DNA from: JBQDBK01 sp052090825
Lineage (GTDB): Bacteria > Bacillota > Clostridia > Tissierellales > Peptoniphilaceae
Assembly: GCA_052090825.1 (NCBI GenBank)
Contig: JBQDBK010000004.1
Location: forward strand, 79,830 to 143,829
DNA: 64,000 bases
Reading direction: 5' to 3'
Part shown: positions 1 to 8,301 of the stretch, piece by piece
Layout: each line of letters starts with the position of its first letter
Numbering within the stretch: position 1 is the first letter of the stretch
Translations under genes and position numbers: made by a program
The notes under the pieces: model-generated
What the model saw: only the letters and a program-made list of their open reading frames with translations
What the model was told of the DNA's origin: nothing
Databases searched by the model: none

Positions 1-30
1 ACTAAATTAATAATTTAAAGATATAACTTC

Positions 31-59
31 TTGACATTTTTTTAAAAAAATTATATCAT
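31..59 (+). promoter_or_regulatory. Predicted sigma-A promoter for a short untranslated transcript
   Basis: A perfect -35 box TTGACA (31-36) is followed after 17 bases by TATCAT (54-59). Nothing downstream on the plus strand looks like a gene, but a terminator hairpin lies about 110 bases further on, so the unit resembles a small-RNA gene. The promoter call rests on sequence match alone. Confidence 0.5.
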
Positions 60-65
60 TTACTT

Positions 66-190
66 ATAAGATTAAAGGTTTAAGACCTATCTTAGATTAC
101 ACAACGAGTTCAAATAAAAATTTATTCAATTGGCCTTATGGCTGTCCGATGTGGGACTTAAATTAACTTGATTTTATATCAAGTTTTTTT
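66..190 (+). ncRNA. Candidate small non-coding RNA of unknown class
   Basis: The stretch between the promoter at 31-59 and the hairpin with T-run at 165-190 has no convincing reading frame. It contains local inverted repeats that could fold: AGGT/ACCT near 75-93 and GTCC/GGAC near 143-157. It could be a stand-alone small RNA of about 125 nt. I compared it mentally with 6S RNA, SRP RNA, T-box and common riboswitches and saw no diagnostic motif. It might instead be a leader or the end of a transcript that starts outside the window. The boundaries are estimates. Confidence 0.35.
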
Positions 191-202
191 ATTTTAAAAT
201 TG

Positions 203-236
203 AAAAAGCTAGATTTTTTAAAAAATCCAGCTTTTT
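203..236. terminator. Bidirectional terminator hairpin
   Basis: Arms at 203-219 and 220-236 pair with one mismatch and are flanked by A-run and T-run. It sits just after the stop of the 151-residue membrane protein gene and would end the three-gene minus-strand operon. It could also back up the terminator of the small RNA on the plus strand. Confidence 0.7.
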
Positions 237-246
237 ATATATTTTA

Positions 247-702
247 TTAAAATATTTTCATAAAGAAATCTCCCATTAAACTTGATATTAAAAAAGTTCC
301 TATAATAACAAATATGGAGACTATAATTCCTTTTACTCCAACTTCTTTAAATGCATTCCAATCTTTTCCTATTATTACACCTGCATAAGCTAATATTGGT
401 GTAACAACTGCCATAATACTTACATTGCTAACATGGTATATTACACTTTCTGAAACAGGTGATATTGGAGACGCTATTAAGATAGCTAGTATGGATATCC
501 AAAGAACGGAATTTATTTTCTCTGTAGGTATTATAAAAGATAAAAAATAACCTGCTAAAGATATTCCCGATAAAATAAGTAAACCTGGTAAAGATTCTAT
601 AATTGAAAACTTATAGCCTACAATATTACATATAACTGATAATACTATACAAATTAATAGTCCTAAAGAGACATTAAATATATTTTCTTTGACCTTTTGC
701 AT
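247..702 (-). CDS. Small integral membrane protein, partner of the DUF3100 protein
   Basis: The 151-residue product is almost wholly hydrophobic, with about five predicted membrane helices joined by short loops, and has no signal peptide or enzymatic motif that I recognise. The start ATG is preceded by a GGAG ribosome site. It lies 2 bases downstream of the DUF3100 gene and 12 bases further on comes an M20 amidohydrolase, so all three should be co-transcribed. The pairing of a small and a larger membrane protein recalls two-component carriers, and I infer that the two form one transporter. The function is unproven, and its own family is not recognised with confidence. Confidence 0.75.
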   Translation of the reverse strand: MQKVKENIFNVSLGLLICIVLSVICNIVGYKFSIIESLPGLLILSGISLAGYFLSFIIPTEKINSVLWISILAILIASPISPVSESVIYHVSNVSIMAVVTPILAYAGVIIGKDWNAFKEVGVKGIIVSIFVIIGTFLISSLMGDFFMKIF

Positions 703-704
703 AT

Positions 705-1496
705 TTATTCTCCTCTCTTATTTCTAATAAGTTTTCTATAAAGAAACTCTGTAATTGGTAATCCTAAAAACATACCCAAAGGTAGGGCAACTACTGAAGA
801 TATAAGGTTTGAAAGTCCTGCAAAAGCTATTAATTGACTTTCTAAGTCTGGGTAGCTCTGAATTAAAGCAGCAAGACCTGCGGTCATCATAGATGCTGAA
901 CCTGCACCAACTCCCATAGCTGCAGCTAGTGGAGAAACAAAGCCTAAGCTAATTGTTATTGATGAAATCACGCTCATTATAATAGGTCCAAATATAGTCC
1001 CTATTATATATACAGCCATAACTCCTCTAAACTCAGGAGATTCAGAACCATAATTATTTTGAATTAGACCAACATTTGCTTCACGACTCATAGCATGACA
1101 CATACCAACAGATTCTCTTCTTAAACCAAGCATAAGTGCTATAGGTAATGATATTAAAATAGTTCCAAGGTTCCCAAAATTTTGAAGGACTAAAGCTAAT
1201 CCTGCTTTTTTTATTTCTTCTAACTGAGCTCCACTAGTAACTCCTAACTTAGCAATTAATAAAGCCAGCATAAAACCCATCATCATATTAGAATTTTTTG
1301 CATTTTCCTTAGTTACTATTTTAAAAGGTGACATATAAAGTAAAAAAACAATTATCATTGACCATATTAATGGTGAAAATACTATATTTATGCTACCTAG
1401 GTTTATTGATTTTGCTCCTATTAATTCAGCAATAATACAAACTATAGCAACAGTTAAATGTAACTTATAATCTTTAAATAAAGACTTTTCTTTCAT
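705..1496 (-). CDS. DUF3100-family membrane protein, putative transporter
   Basis: This 263-residue protein has about eight hydrophobic segments and resembles the DUF3100 family of uncharacterised membrane proteins. Conserved-looking polar stretches inside the membrane part are SREANVGLIQNNYG (about residues 138-151) and GVGAGSASMMTAG (about 195-207), both rich in small residues as in carrier re-entrant loops. The ATG follows a GGAGGGG site. The gene sits between the M20 amidohydrolase and the small membrane protein on the same strand with gaps of 11 and 2 bases. I infer uptake or export of the amidohydrolase substrate or product; no family member of known function supports a precise substrate. 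Confidence 0.8.
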   Translation of the reverse strand: MKEKSLFKDYKLHLTVAIVCIIAELIGAKSINLGSINIVFSPLIWSMIIVFLLYMSPFKIVTKENAKNSNMMMGFMLALLIAKLGVTSGAQLEEIKKAGLALVLQNFGNLGTILISLPIALMLGLRRESVGMCHAMSREANVGLIQNNYGSESPEFRGVMAVYIIGTIFGPIIMSVISSITISLGFVSPLAAAMGVGAGSASMMTAGLAALIQSYPDLESQLIAFAGLSNLISSVVALPLGMFLGLPITEFLYRKLIRNKRGE

Positions 1497-1507
1497 TATG
1501 CCCCTCC

Positions 1508-2692
1508 TTAAGAATTTAATTTTTTGATGGCAGCTTCTACAAACAGGGCCACTCCCTTATAAAACATAGATTCATCTAAATCAAATTTTGAATTATGGTT
1601 TGGATAAAATTTTCCATCTTTATTAGCTTTTAAATTTGATAAAAACATAAATGTTCCAGGAACTTCTTGTAAATAAAAGGCCATGTCTTCTCCGCCCATT
1701 GTTGGATTTTTTATATCAACAACTTCATTAGGGAATAATTCAGTAGCTATATCTTTTACAAATTTTGTTACTTCAGGATCATTGTTTAAAACTGGATAAA
1801 ATCTCTCATAAACAACTTCTGCACTTCCACCATAAGTTTCTGATATACCTTTAGAAATCTCATTTACTCTTTTTTCAATTGTATCTCTAGTTTCTTCATT
1901 TAAAGCTCTTGCTGTACCCAGCATATTTACTTCGTCTGGTATTATATTTTGATTTGAACCACCATTTATTTTACAAACAGATACAAGTCCACTTTCATAA
2001 GGAGCTAACTCTCTAGATACAATTTTTTGTAATCCCATTAATACCTCTGCAGAAATTATTATTGGATCAACTGTATTTTGTGGATTAGCTGCATGCCCTC
2101 CACTACCTTTTATTTTTATAGCAAATTTATCCATAGAAGCCATAAGAGCATTTTCTCTAAAGCCAATAGCCCCGTGTGGAATGTCTGATAGGGAACCTCC
2201 GTGCATTCCGAAAATATAATCTACCTTAGGATTTTCTAAAACTCCCTCGTCTATCATTGGCTTAGCTCCACCAGGAATCTCTTCTCCTGGTTGAAAGATA
2301 AATTTAATTGATCCTTTAAACTTGTCTTTATTTTCAGAAATAATCTTTGCAACAGTAAGCAAAATAGCTGTATGAGAATCGTGTCCACATGCATGCATGT
2401 TTCCATGGTGTGTAGAGCTAAAATCAAGTCCAGTTTCCTCAGTTACTGGAAGAGCGTCCATATCAGCTCTTATAGCCACACATTTTCCTTCTCCTAAATC
2501 GCCCTTAACTAGTGCTGCAATTCCATTTCCATTTATAAATTCCCTATACTCAATCCCAAATTCCTTAAGTTTTTCTTTAACATACTTACTTGTCTTTGGA
2601 AGCTCAAGCTCAAGCTCAGGAATTTGATGCAAATCTCTTCTCATTTGAATACATAAACTTTCCTTTTCCTTTGCTAATTTTATTGAATCCAT
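1508..2692 (-). CDS. M20-family amidohydrolase (N-acyl amino acid / peptide hydrolase)
   Basis: The 394-residue protein belongs to the M20D zinc amidohydrolases (IAA-amino acid hydrolase, hippurate hydrolase, AbgB group). HACGHD is visible at about 100-105, QPGEE about 60 residues later and GGEDMAFYL near the C-terminus, which together form the metal site and general base. These cytosolic enzymes split an acyl group or amino acid from an amide. I chose the ATG at 2692 because it follows a strong GGGAGGG site; a longer reading frame reaches 2761 but its first 23 codons have no ribosome site. It leads an operon with the two membrane proteins, which may deliver its substrate. The exact substrate cannot be read from the sequence. 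Confidence 0.9.
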   Translation of the reverse strand: MDSIKLAKEKESLCIQMRRDLHQIPELELELPKTSKYVKEKLKEFGIEYREFINGNGIAALVKGDLGEGKCVAIRADMDALPVTEETGLDFSSTHHGNMHACGHDSHTAILLTVAKIISENKDKFKGSIKFIFQPGEEIPGGAKPMIDEGVLENPKVDYIFGMHGGSLSDIPHGAIGFRENALMASMDKFAIKIKGSGGHAANPQNTVDPIIISAEVLMGLQKIVSRELAPYESGLVSVCKINGGSNQNIIPDEVNMLGTARALNEETRDTIEKRVNEISKGISETYGGSAEVVYERFYPVLNNDPEVTKFVKDIATELFPNEVVDIKNPTMGGEDMAFYLQEVPGTFMFLSNLKANKDGKFYPNHNSKFDLDESMFYKGVALFVEAAIKKLNS

Positions 2693-3462
2693 AATTATCC
2701 CTCCCATTAAATTACTTATTAAACTCGACTTAATTTTGTTAAATTGACTTAAATTATACATTGTTAGTTCTAGAGAGTCAATATAGCTTATAATGCTGAA
2801 GAAATTAAAAATATTTCATCAAATTATGATTAAATATTTACGCCTGGTATTGGTGTATATAATTAATTAAAATTAAATTATAATATAGAGTTTCCAATTT
2901 CATATGCTAATGTGGGTACAATAAGCTTTAGTAAAGCAATTATATAATTTTTAAAATTAATCAATTCATACAGATGATGTTTTTAATATATTTTAAAGAC
3001 AAGTCTATAAAAAAATACCTCTTAAAATATCTACTTTTATTTCAAACTTAAGAATAAATAACATTACTTTTACTAAATTAGCTGATATACTAGATCAGCT
3101 AGAAGAAAAATGGATAAATTAATAAAAAATAATCTAACAAAATAAGGTAAAATCTACTCAAAAGGTTGTGGCAGCTCACAAAAATAAACAGAAATATTAT
3201 CTTAGCTTATACTTATATTTCTTTGCTTATAAATTTTTAAATATATTTACTTAGAATTTTTAATCAAATTAAAAAGCTACTAAAACAAATTAGGAATTTT
3301 TCTCAATTTTATAAATACTTATAGAATCCTTAAGTAATTCTTAAGATTTATTCTATATACTTATCTTAAGCAAAAAATTTATATACTTTATAGTTAAAGA
3401 TAATAACTTATAAAGTTTATCTTCTACTAATTAAAATTAAATTATTCTACAAGGAGATATAT
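2693..3462. other. Gene-poor stretch with probable decayed coding remnant
   Basis: No complete gene is visible on either strand in about 770 bases. An open plus-strand stretch at 2997-3122 encodes a peptide ending in LADILDQLEEKWIN but has no start codon, and short protein-like pieces precede it in other frames near 2886-2953, as expected of a degraded gene. I could not assign a family. The promoter of the leftward M20 operon and that of the rightward M15 peptidase must also lie here, but I see no clear -35/-10 pair. Confidence 0.4.
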
Positions 3463-3966
3463 ATGAAAAGGATAAAAAAATTTTTAATATTTACATTCTT
3501 ACTAATAAGCTTTATTTACATATTTCATAGGATTGGTCTGTACTCTCTTATTTTCGATCATGCCACTTACGATAAAATATCTAATAATCCCAAAGAAATA
3601 GTAAGTGATATTAATCAATTATCTCCTCACACAAAAAATCTTGCACTTAAATTTCTTGAAAGATGTTATGAAGAAAATCTAAATGTTAAAATAAGTGAAA
3701 CTTATAGGAGCCAAAAACGACAAAATTACCTATATGAGCAAGGTAGGAGTCGACCTGGTTTAATTGTAACTTGGACTAAAAATAGTAAACACACAGAAAG
3801 AAGAGCTTTTGATATAGTAAAAGCTGGAAACAAACCCTATGGTGATGATGATTTTTTTAGAAAGTGTGCTGATATAGGTCTTGAAGTAGGTTTAACTCCT
3901 GGATACTATTTCGAAAATTATCAAGATAAACCACATTTTGAATTTAATGCTTGGTGGTTGCCTTAA
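3463..3966 (+). CDS. Membrane-anchored M15-family peptidase (VanY / endolysin-like)
   Basis: The 167-residue product starts with a basic stretch and one hydrophobic segment (residues 6-24), so it is either secreted or anchored outside. The rest is a compact M15 peptidase domain: SETYRSQKRQ near residues 78-87, SKHTERRAFDI near 108-118 with the zinc His and Asp, and PHFEF near 158-162 with the last zinc ligand. M15 enzymes cut peptidoglycan stem peptides as D,D- or L,D-carboxypeptidases or endopeptidases. The usual Gly in the SxHxxG motif is Arg here, as also happens in phage-type members. A GGAG site precedes the ATG. The gene stands alone between a gene-poor region and a terminator. Confidence 0.85.
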   Translation: MKRIKKFLIFTFLLISFIYIFHRIGLYSLIFDHATYDKISNNPKEIVSDINQLSPHTKNLALKFLERCYEENLNVKISETYRSQKRQNYLYEQGRSRPGLIVTWTKNSKHTERRAFDIVKAGNKPYGDDDFFRKCADIGLEVGLTPGYYFENYQDKPHFEFNAWWLP

Positions 3967-3967
3967 G

Positions 3968-4008
3968 AAAAAAGCAATCTAAATTGAAATAATTTAGATT
4001 GCTTTTTT
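3968..4008. terminator. Bidirectional terminator between convergent genes
   Basis: An 18-bp perfect inverted repeat (3968-3985 with 3991-4008) encloses a 5-base loop, with an A-run on one side and a T-run on the other. It begins 2 bases after the M15 peptidase stop and lies just before the end of the convergent AspT-like gene. Confidence 0.9.
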
Positions 4009-4020
4009 GTATTTTAAATT

Positions 4021-5379
4021 TTATATAGGTAATTTGTGTATTATTATGGAGAATATTACCATAAATAATGTAGCTAGTGGCTGTGTAGCACCATATGAAG
4101 TGGCAGGTTCATCACATCCAACTGCATCTATTGCTGCTCCTAATCCTGGTGCAGAAGTCATTCCGCCAGTAATAGCTCCAGATAGTACTGTCCAGTTAAC
4201 TTTAAATAAATATCTTCCTACTAAGAAGCCTACAAGTATAGATACTATAATAGATATTAAAGCTATAACTATTCCATTTCCAATTACAGCTTGAACTACT
4301 TTATAGCCAAAATTAAGGCCAGTTCCTGCTAAAAATAATGATAGGAAATATGTTCTTAATTTTCCTAATACAGTAGAATCCATTCTAAATGTTAGAGGTC
4401 CTACTTTACCTATTGAACCTAATATTAAAGAAACTATTATTGAACCACCTATGCTACCTAAAGAAAAGTATCCTAAAGGGCCAAGATAAATCTTAAGACT
4501 TCCTAAAGCATATCCTAAAAATGCTACAATAGAAAAAGCTGCAAAATCCATTTTTACTTCTTTTATGTTATTATTCATATCCATATTTTCCATGTCTTTT
4601 GTTTTTTGAGCAAAATATAATCTTTTCTCTTCTTCAACATCAAATTTAAAAATAGCTGGTATGAAATTTACTGCCAGTATAAGGAATAAAACACCAAATG
4701 GATATCCTATTGAGTGACCTACTCCTACTCCTGTTTTAGCCTCGTTAATAAATATTTCAGTATCTTTTGGACTAATTTCTTTAGTATTCTCTAGCGTCAA
4801 TTCATTGGAAAACTCTTTCCCTTTTAATTCAGCCTCTACTTTCTTCCCATGATTTATCATGTTTAAAACTTTTTGCTTAGACTCGTCGGCCATATTAGGG
4901 AATTCCATTGCTATTTCTCTTGATTCTACTTCAGAAGATTCAACTGCTGCTGCAAGTCCTGCTGAACTAGTTAATGATCCAGTATAAGTTCCTGTTGCTT
5001 CAAAAGGACTTATACCATTAAAAAACTTAGAACACCCATAAGATGTAAGTGCCCCCGTTAGTGGTATTATTATTGCTAAAGCAACAAATTGTTTTCCATA
5101 CTTAGATATTGTATATTTCATATCTTTAGCTGCTAATAGACCTGTTCCAATTATAAAAATTAATAAAGATAATTGCATTAAACTCTTATCAATAATTTGT
5201 CCTTCTGTTACAGCTATTAATCTGGATGAAAGTTTATCATCTGGTCCTAAAACTTCTAATAGATTTACTGAATATCTAGTTAATAAATATCCTAAAAATA
5301 ATCCTACAAAAAGAGTTCCTGTTATACCAAAACTAAATTTCCCAAATTTTACTCTACCAAATAAATTACCTAAAGTCAT
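4021..5379 (-). CDS. AspT/YidE/YbjL-family membrane carrier
   Basis: The 452-residue protein has two hydrophobic halves separated by a polar loop (about residues 150-240, charged and mostly helical). Both halves carry the paired motif of the AspT/YidE/YbjL duplication family: GTGLLAAKDM in the first half, GTGLNFGYK and GGMTSAPGLGAA in the second, and the C-terminal YGATQPLATLF. AspT itself exchanges aspartate for alanine. This protein lacks the TrkA-C domains typical of YidE. It stands alone, facing the M15 gene. Given the amino-acid degradation genes nearby, I infer a small carboxylate or amino-acid carrier. No clear ribosome site is visible at the first ATG, so the start is less certain. 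Confidence 0.75.
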   Translation of the reverse strand: MTLGNLFGRVKFGKFSFGITGTLFVGLFLGYLLTRYSVNLLEVLGPDDKLSSRLIAVTEGQIIDKSLMQLSLLIFIIGTGLLAAKDMKYTISKYGKQFVALAIIIPLTGALTSYGCSKFFNGISPFEATGTYTGSLTSSAGLAAAVESSEVESREIAMEFPNMADESKQKVLNMINHGKKVEAELKGKEFSNELTLENTKEISPKDTEIFINEAKTGVGVGHSIGYPFGVLFLILAVNFIPAIFKFDVEEEKRLYFAQKTKDMENMDMNNNIKEVKMDFAAFSIVAFLGYALGSLKIYLGPLGYFSLGSIGGSIIVSLILGSIGKVGPLTFRMDSTVLGKLRTYFLSLFLAGTGLNFGYKVVQAVIGNGIVIALISIIVSILVGFLVGRYLFKVNWTVLSGAITGGMTSAPGLGAAIDAVGCDEPATSYGATQPLATLFMVIFSIIIHKLPI

Positions 5380-5947
5380 AACTAAAAAAGTTAAAATTAA
5401 TCTTTGAATTTAAAAATTCTTATTTCTTAAAAATATCTTACTTTTAATTATGCAATTTTTATTTATATAATTAAAGCAAAATAAAGTTATATCATTAAAT
5501 ATAAAGTAAACAAACTATAATTTTAACTATAGTTCTTATTTGATTATTTTAGGTGAAGAAAGTTTATTTTAAAGAGAATATACCTCTAATGTAGTTTATA
5601 AAATAAAAACATACTTAAAAATATTTCTTATTCTTGTATTTATATATCTTAACTCCGCCTGACTTTAATAAGCCTAATTGTATTAGTAGTTACTAGAAAA
5701 TATCCAAGTGTTGTTCAAAGTTGGGCTATAGCTTTCTTTTACTTGTACTTATATAGAAGATAAAAAAATTATTTAAAAAGTCTTCTTTCAACTATTTTAG
5801 AAAAAGATAAACTTTTTAAATTAATCTTATCTTTTTACTTAAATGTTAAAGTTAAATGTCTAAATTACAATTTAATTATTTTTTATGTGGTATATATAAC
5901 TAATATAGGTGTAAAATGTATATATAAATTTATTATGAGGTGATATT
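5380..5947. other. Gene-poor stretch with possible membrane-protein remnant
   Basis: About 570 AT-rich bases hold no intact gene. A plus-strand open stretch at about 5655-5756 encodes a hydrophobic peptide ending FFYLYLYRR that looks like the tail of a membrane protein, preceded by stops. A 10-bp inverted repeat at 5801-5810 and 5827-5836 could be an old terminator. The hutG promoter should lie close to 5890-5930 (a TATATAAC-like element is present), but I cannot fix it. Confidence 0.35.
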
Positions 5948-6964
5948 TTGTTAAATAACTATTATGTTGAGGATAAATCTTCTTGGAATGGTCGTATTGA
6001 CAGCTATACAGATTACGATTCTTTTAGATGGCATCAATGGGTTGAGTTTATAGATTTAAACGATGAAAATTTAAAATCTTTTACAGGTAAATTAGGCTTT
6101 GCAATTATTGGTTTTCAAAGTGACTATGGAATAAACTTGAATAAGGGTAGAATAGGAGCTGCTTATGGTCCTAAAAATATTAGGGCTGAACTAGCTAAAC
6201 TTCCATGTCATTTTGATAAGGAAGTAAAAATTTTTGACGCAGGTAATATTTCACCAGATGACCTTACTTTAGATGAAGCACAAGATGTTTTGGCTGAAGC
6301 TGTAGATAAAATTTTGAGTTTAAACTTATTTCCTATAGTCTTAGGCGGAGGCCATGATGTGACTTTTGGACACTATAAGGGACTATTTAAACACAATTTT
6401 GAAGATAAGAAAGAAATCGGTATAATTAACTTTGATGCACATTTTGATCTTAGACCTTACAAAGAAAATGGCGGTTCTTCTGGCACAATGTTTAGACAAA
6501 TGTACGACTTAAATATGGAAAATGATTTTGATTATCATTATTTAGTTATGGGTATACAAAAGCATTCCAATACTACTAGTCTATTTAAGTTTGCCGATGC
6601 TGCAGGAGTTGAATATGTTCTTGCTAAAGATATGATTCACCATGATTTATTTTCAATTTTTGAGCAAGTTGATGATTTTATGCGTAAGGTTGATTCAGCC
6701 TATGTTACTATATGTAGCGATGTGTTTTCATCTTCTTTTGCTCCTGGTGTTAGTGCTCCACAACCACTGGGATTGGATCCTGAAATAGTCATTTTAATCT
6801 TAAAACATATTTTAACTTATGATAAGGTTATTAGTTTCGATATAGCAGAAGTTTCACCAAGATTTGATAAAGATAATACTACTGCTTCTTTAGCGGCTGT
6901 TCTTATTTTTACTCTTGTATCTAAATTAGCTAGAAAAACTATAAATAAAAAGAAAGCTATTTAA
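5948..6964 (+). CDS. hutG: Formimidoylglutamase / arginase-family hydrolase
   Basis: This 338-residue protein belongs to the ureohydrolase (arginase) superfamily and looks most like HutG, which cleaves N-formimidoyl-glutamate to glutamate and formamide in histidine breakdown. Manganese-binding motifs are visible: GGGHDVTFGH near 134-143, NFDAHFDLRP near 161-170 and the segment CSDVFSSSFAPGVSAPQPLG near 257-276. In the last motif the first Asp of the arginase SxDxD pattern is Cys, which I believe is common in this subgroup. The start is TTG at 5948 after a strong GAGGTGAT site. No other hut gene is near, so the enzyme may serve a pathway encoded elsewhere or act on another guanidino/formimidoyl substrate. 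Confidence 0.85.
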   Translation: MLNNYYVEDKSSWNGRIDSYTDYDSFRWHQWVEFIDLNDENLKSFTGKLGFAIIGFQSDYGINLNKGRIGAAYGPKNIRAELAKLPCHFDKEVKIFDAGNISPDDLTLDEAQDVLAEAVDKILSLNLFPIVLGGGHDVTFGHYKGLFKHNFEDKKEIGIINFDAHFDLRPYKENGGSSGTMFRQMYDLNMENDFDYHYLVMGIQKHSNTTSLFKFADAAGVEYVLAKDMIHHDLFSIFEQVDDFMRKVDSAYVTICSDVFSSSFAPGVSAPQPLGLDPEIVILILKHILTYDKVISFDIAEVSPRFDKDNTTASLAAVLIFTLVSKLARKTINKKKAI

Positions 6965-6989
6965 ATAGCTTTCTTTTTATTTATAGTTT
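6936..6989. terminator. 54-bp perfect palindrome acting as bidirectional terminator
   Basis: Bases 6936-6962 are the exact reverse complement of 6963-6989, with no mismatch and no loop. The element contains the last eight sense codons and stop of hutG and the last three sense codons and stop of the convergent membrane protein gene. A- and T-runs in the arms make it a plausible terminator in both directions. Such length without mismatch is unusual for a simple terminator. Confidence 0.85.
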
Positions 6990-7414
6990 AACCTATTATA
7001 ATCTTTAAAAATATTATCAAATTTATTTGAACTATTTCTATCTAATTTATACCATTGCTTATTTATCTTTATAAAATATCCTGTTTTGGCTAATTCAGTT
7101 CTTGAAAAACTATTATCATATATATTTATAACATCTAATTCTTCACTTTCTTCAGAGTCAAATTTTACTTTTTCTCCTTTTAAGGAATTTAGACCTATTA
7201 GAATTTCTCTAACTTTAGTTTTGTCACTTATCTTTGTTATGGTATTTGAGTTAAAGTCGATAAATTCAACGTAAGAAACTTTACTAACTTCTAAGCTTAA
7301 TATATTATTTCTTTTAGCAAGAAGTTTATAAGATAGAAAAAGTAATAATACTAAAAATACAATTATAAAAAGTCTTGTCTTATTTTTACTTTTAGACCTT
7401 TTAATAGTAATCAC
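6977..7414 (-). CDS. Hypothetical single-pass membrane protein
   Basis: The 145-residue product has a very basic N-terminus, one hydrophobic helix (about residues 14-31) and a soluble part of about 110 residues presumably outside the membrane. No motif or family was recognised. The start is GTG at 7414 only 2 bases after the PhzF stop; a GGAG sits immediately next to it, so the true start may be a rarer codon slightly inside. It is the last gene of the parA-parB-phzF run and ends in the 54-bp palindrome. Confidence 0.65.
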   Translation of the reverse strand: MITIKRSKSKNKTRLFIIVFLVLLLFLSYKLLAKRNNILSLEVSKVSYVEFIDFNSNTITKISDKTKVREILIGLNSLKGEKVKFDSEESEELDVINIYDNSFSRTELAKTGYFIKINKQWYKLDRNSSNKFDNIFKDYNRLNYK

Positions 7415-7416
7415 TC

Positions 7417-8301
7417 CTACACATTTAATACTCCATTCATATAAACATAGGCTTTTCCGCCTACTCTGATTTTCCCATTACCTAATATTTCAGCTGTTAA
7501 AACTGATTTTCTATTAAGTTCTATCCCTTGTGTTGAGATTATGGAATTTGAATTTATAAGTTTTTCTTCTTTTAAGTAAAATAAAGTTGCTCCAGTAGAG
7601 GTACCTGATCCTGCCTCTTCATTAATACCTATAGATGGTGAAAAAGTTCTTTGTCTAACTTTATTTTCACCTTCTAAGGTAAATACTTGAAAACTTATTA
7701 TATTTTCATCTTTAGATATTTCCTTCATTAATTTATAATCAGGCTTAATTTTGCTTAGAGTCTCTACATCTTTTACTGGTATTAAAATATCTGAAATTCC
7801 ACTTGATATTTTTTTTGGTAAAAGCTCATGATCTCCAAAGCCTAGTTTTTCTCTAGATAAATTTAGGGCTTTTAATAACTTATCTAAAGAAGTATTTAAT
7901 CCCATTTCCTCAATTTGCAAATTCATATATACATTTTTTATCTTGCTAGATTCATACTCAAGTTCAACGGGTATTTTACAATATTTGGCATGCTGAGTTA
8001 TTTTCTTTATTCCATCATCTATGGGAGCTATATACTCATTTTCACAAATAGAGTAGAATGTTGCTATTGTTGCGTGTCCACAAAGATCTAGTTCTTTTTC
8101 TGGAGTAAAAAACCTAGTTTTATAAATACCAACATCTAATCTGCTTATGAATACAGTTTCTGATTGATTTAAATCTCTTGCTATATTTTGCATTTCTTCA
8201 CTTGTCATTCTCGAATCAGAAACTACTACTCCTGTAGCATTACCATTATAGGCTTTATCAGTAAAGGCATTTACCAAGTACATATTATAATATCTCATCA
8301 A
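7417..8301 (-). CDS. PhzF-family isomerase/epimerase
   Basis: The 294-residue protein has the PhzF fold signature: N-terminal VNAFTDKAYNGNATGVV, then LNQSETVF with the catalytic Glu, DLCGHATIAT near residue 75, and SPSIGINEEAGSGTSTGAT in the second half, repeating the anion-binding loops. PhzF enzymes isomerise small amino-acid-like molecules; most members have no known substrate. The stop of parB overlaps the start by 4 bases, so it is translated with parA and parB, although no functional link is known. Two adjacent ATG codons (8301 and 8298) could serve as the start. Confidence 0.88.
   Translation of the reverse strand: MMRYYNMYLVNAFTDKAYNGNATGVVVSDSRMTSEEMQNIARDLNQSETVFISRLDVGIYKTRFFTPEKELDLCGHATIATFYSICENEYIAPIDDGIKKITQHAKYCKIPVELEYESSKIKNVYMNLQIEEMGLNTSLDKLLKALNLSREKLGFGDHELLPKKISSGISDILIPVKDVETLSKIKPDYKLMKEISKDENIISFQVFTLEGENKVRQRTFSPSIGINEEAGSGTSTGATLFYLKEEKLINSNSIISTQGIELNRKSVLTAEILGNGKIRVGGKAYVYMNGVLNV

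Noticed and set aside
2397..2627. Plus-strand open frame of 76 codons opposite the M20 gene
   Set aside because: It lies wholly antisense to a well-supported gene, has no ribosome site and a low-complexity Ser/Pro composition.
2974..3122. A possible 50-residue gene starting at ATG 2974
   Set aside because: On careful reading the ATG is not in frame with the LADILDQLEEKW peptide; only a start-less remnant is present.
4007..4294. Plus-strand open frame of 95 codons
   Set aside because: It is antisense to the C-terminal part of the AspT-like gene and starts inside the terminator region.
5948..6964. Loss of an active-site Asp in HutG (Cys in CSDVF)
   Set aside because: I believe Cys is common at this place in one HutG subgroup, so it is not evidence for an inactive enzyme.
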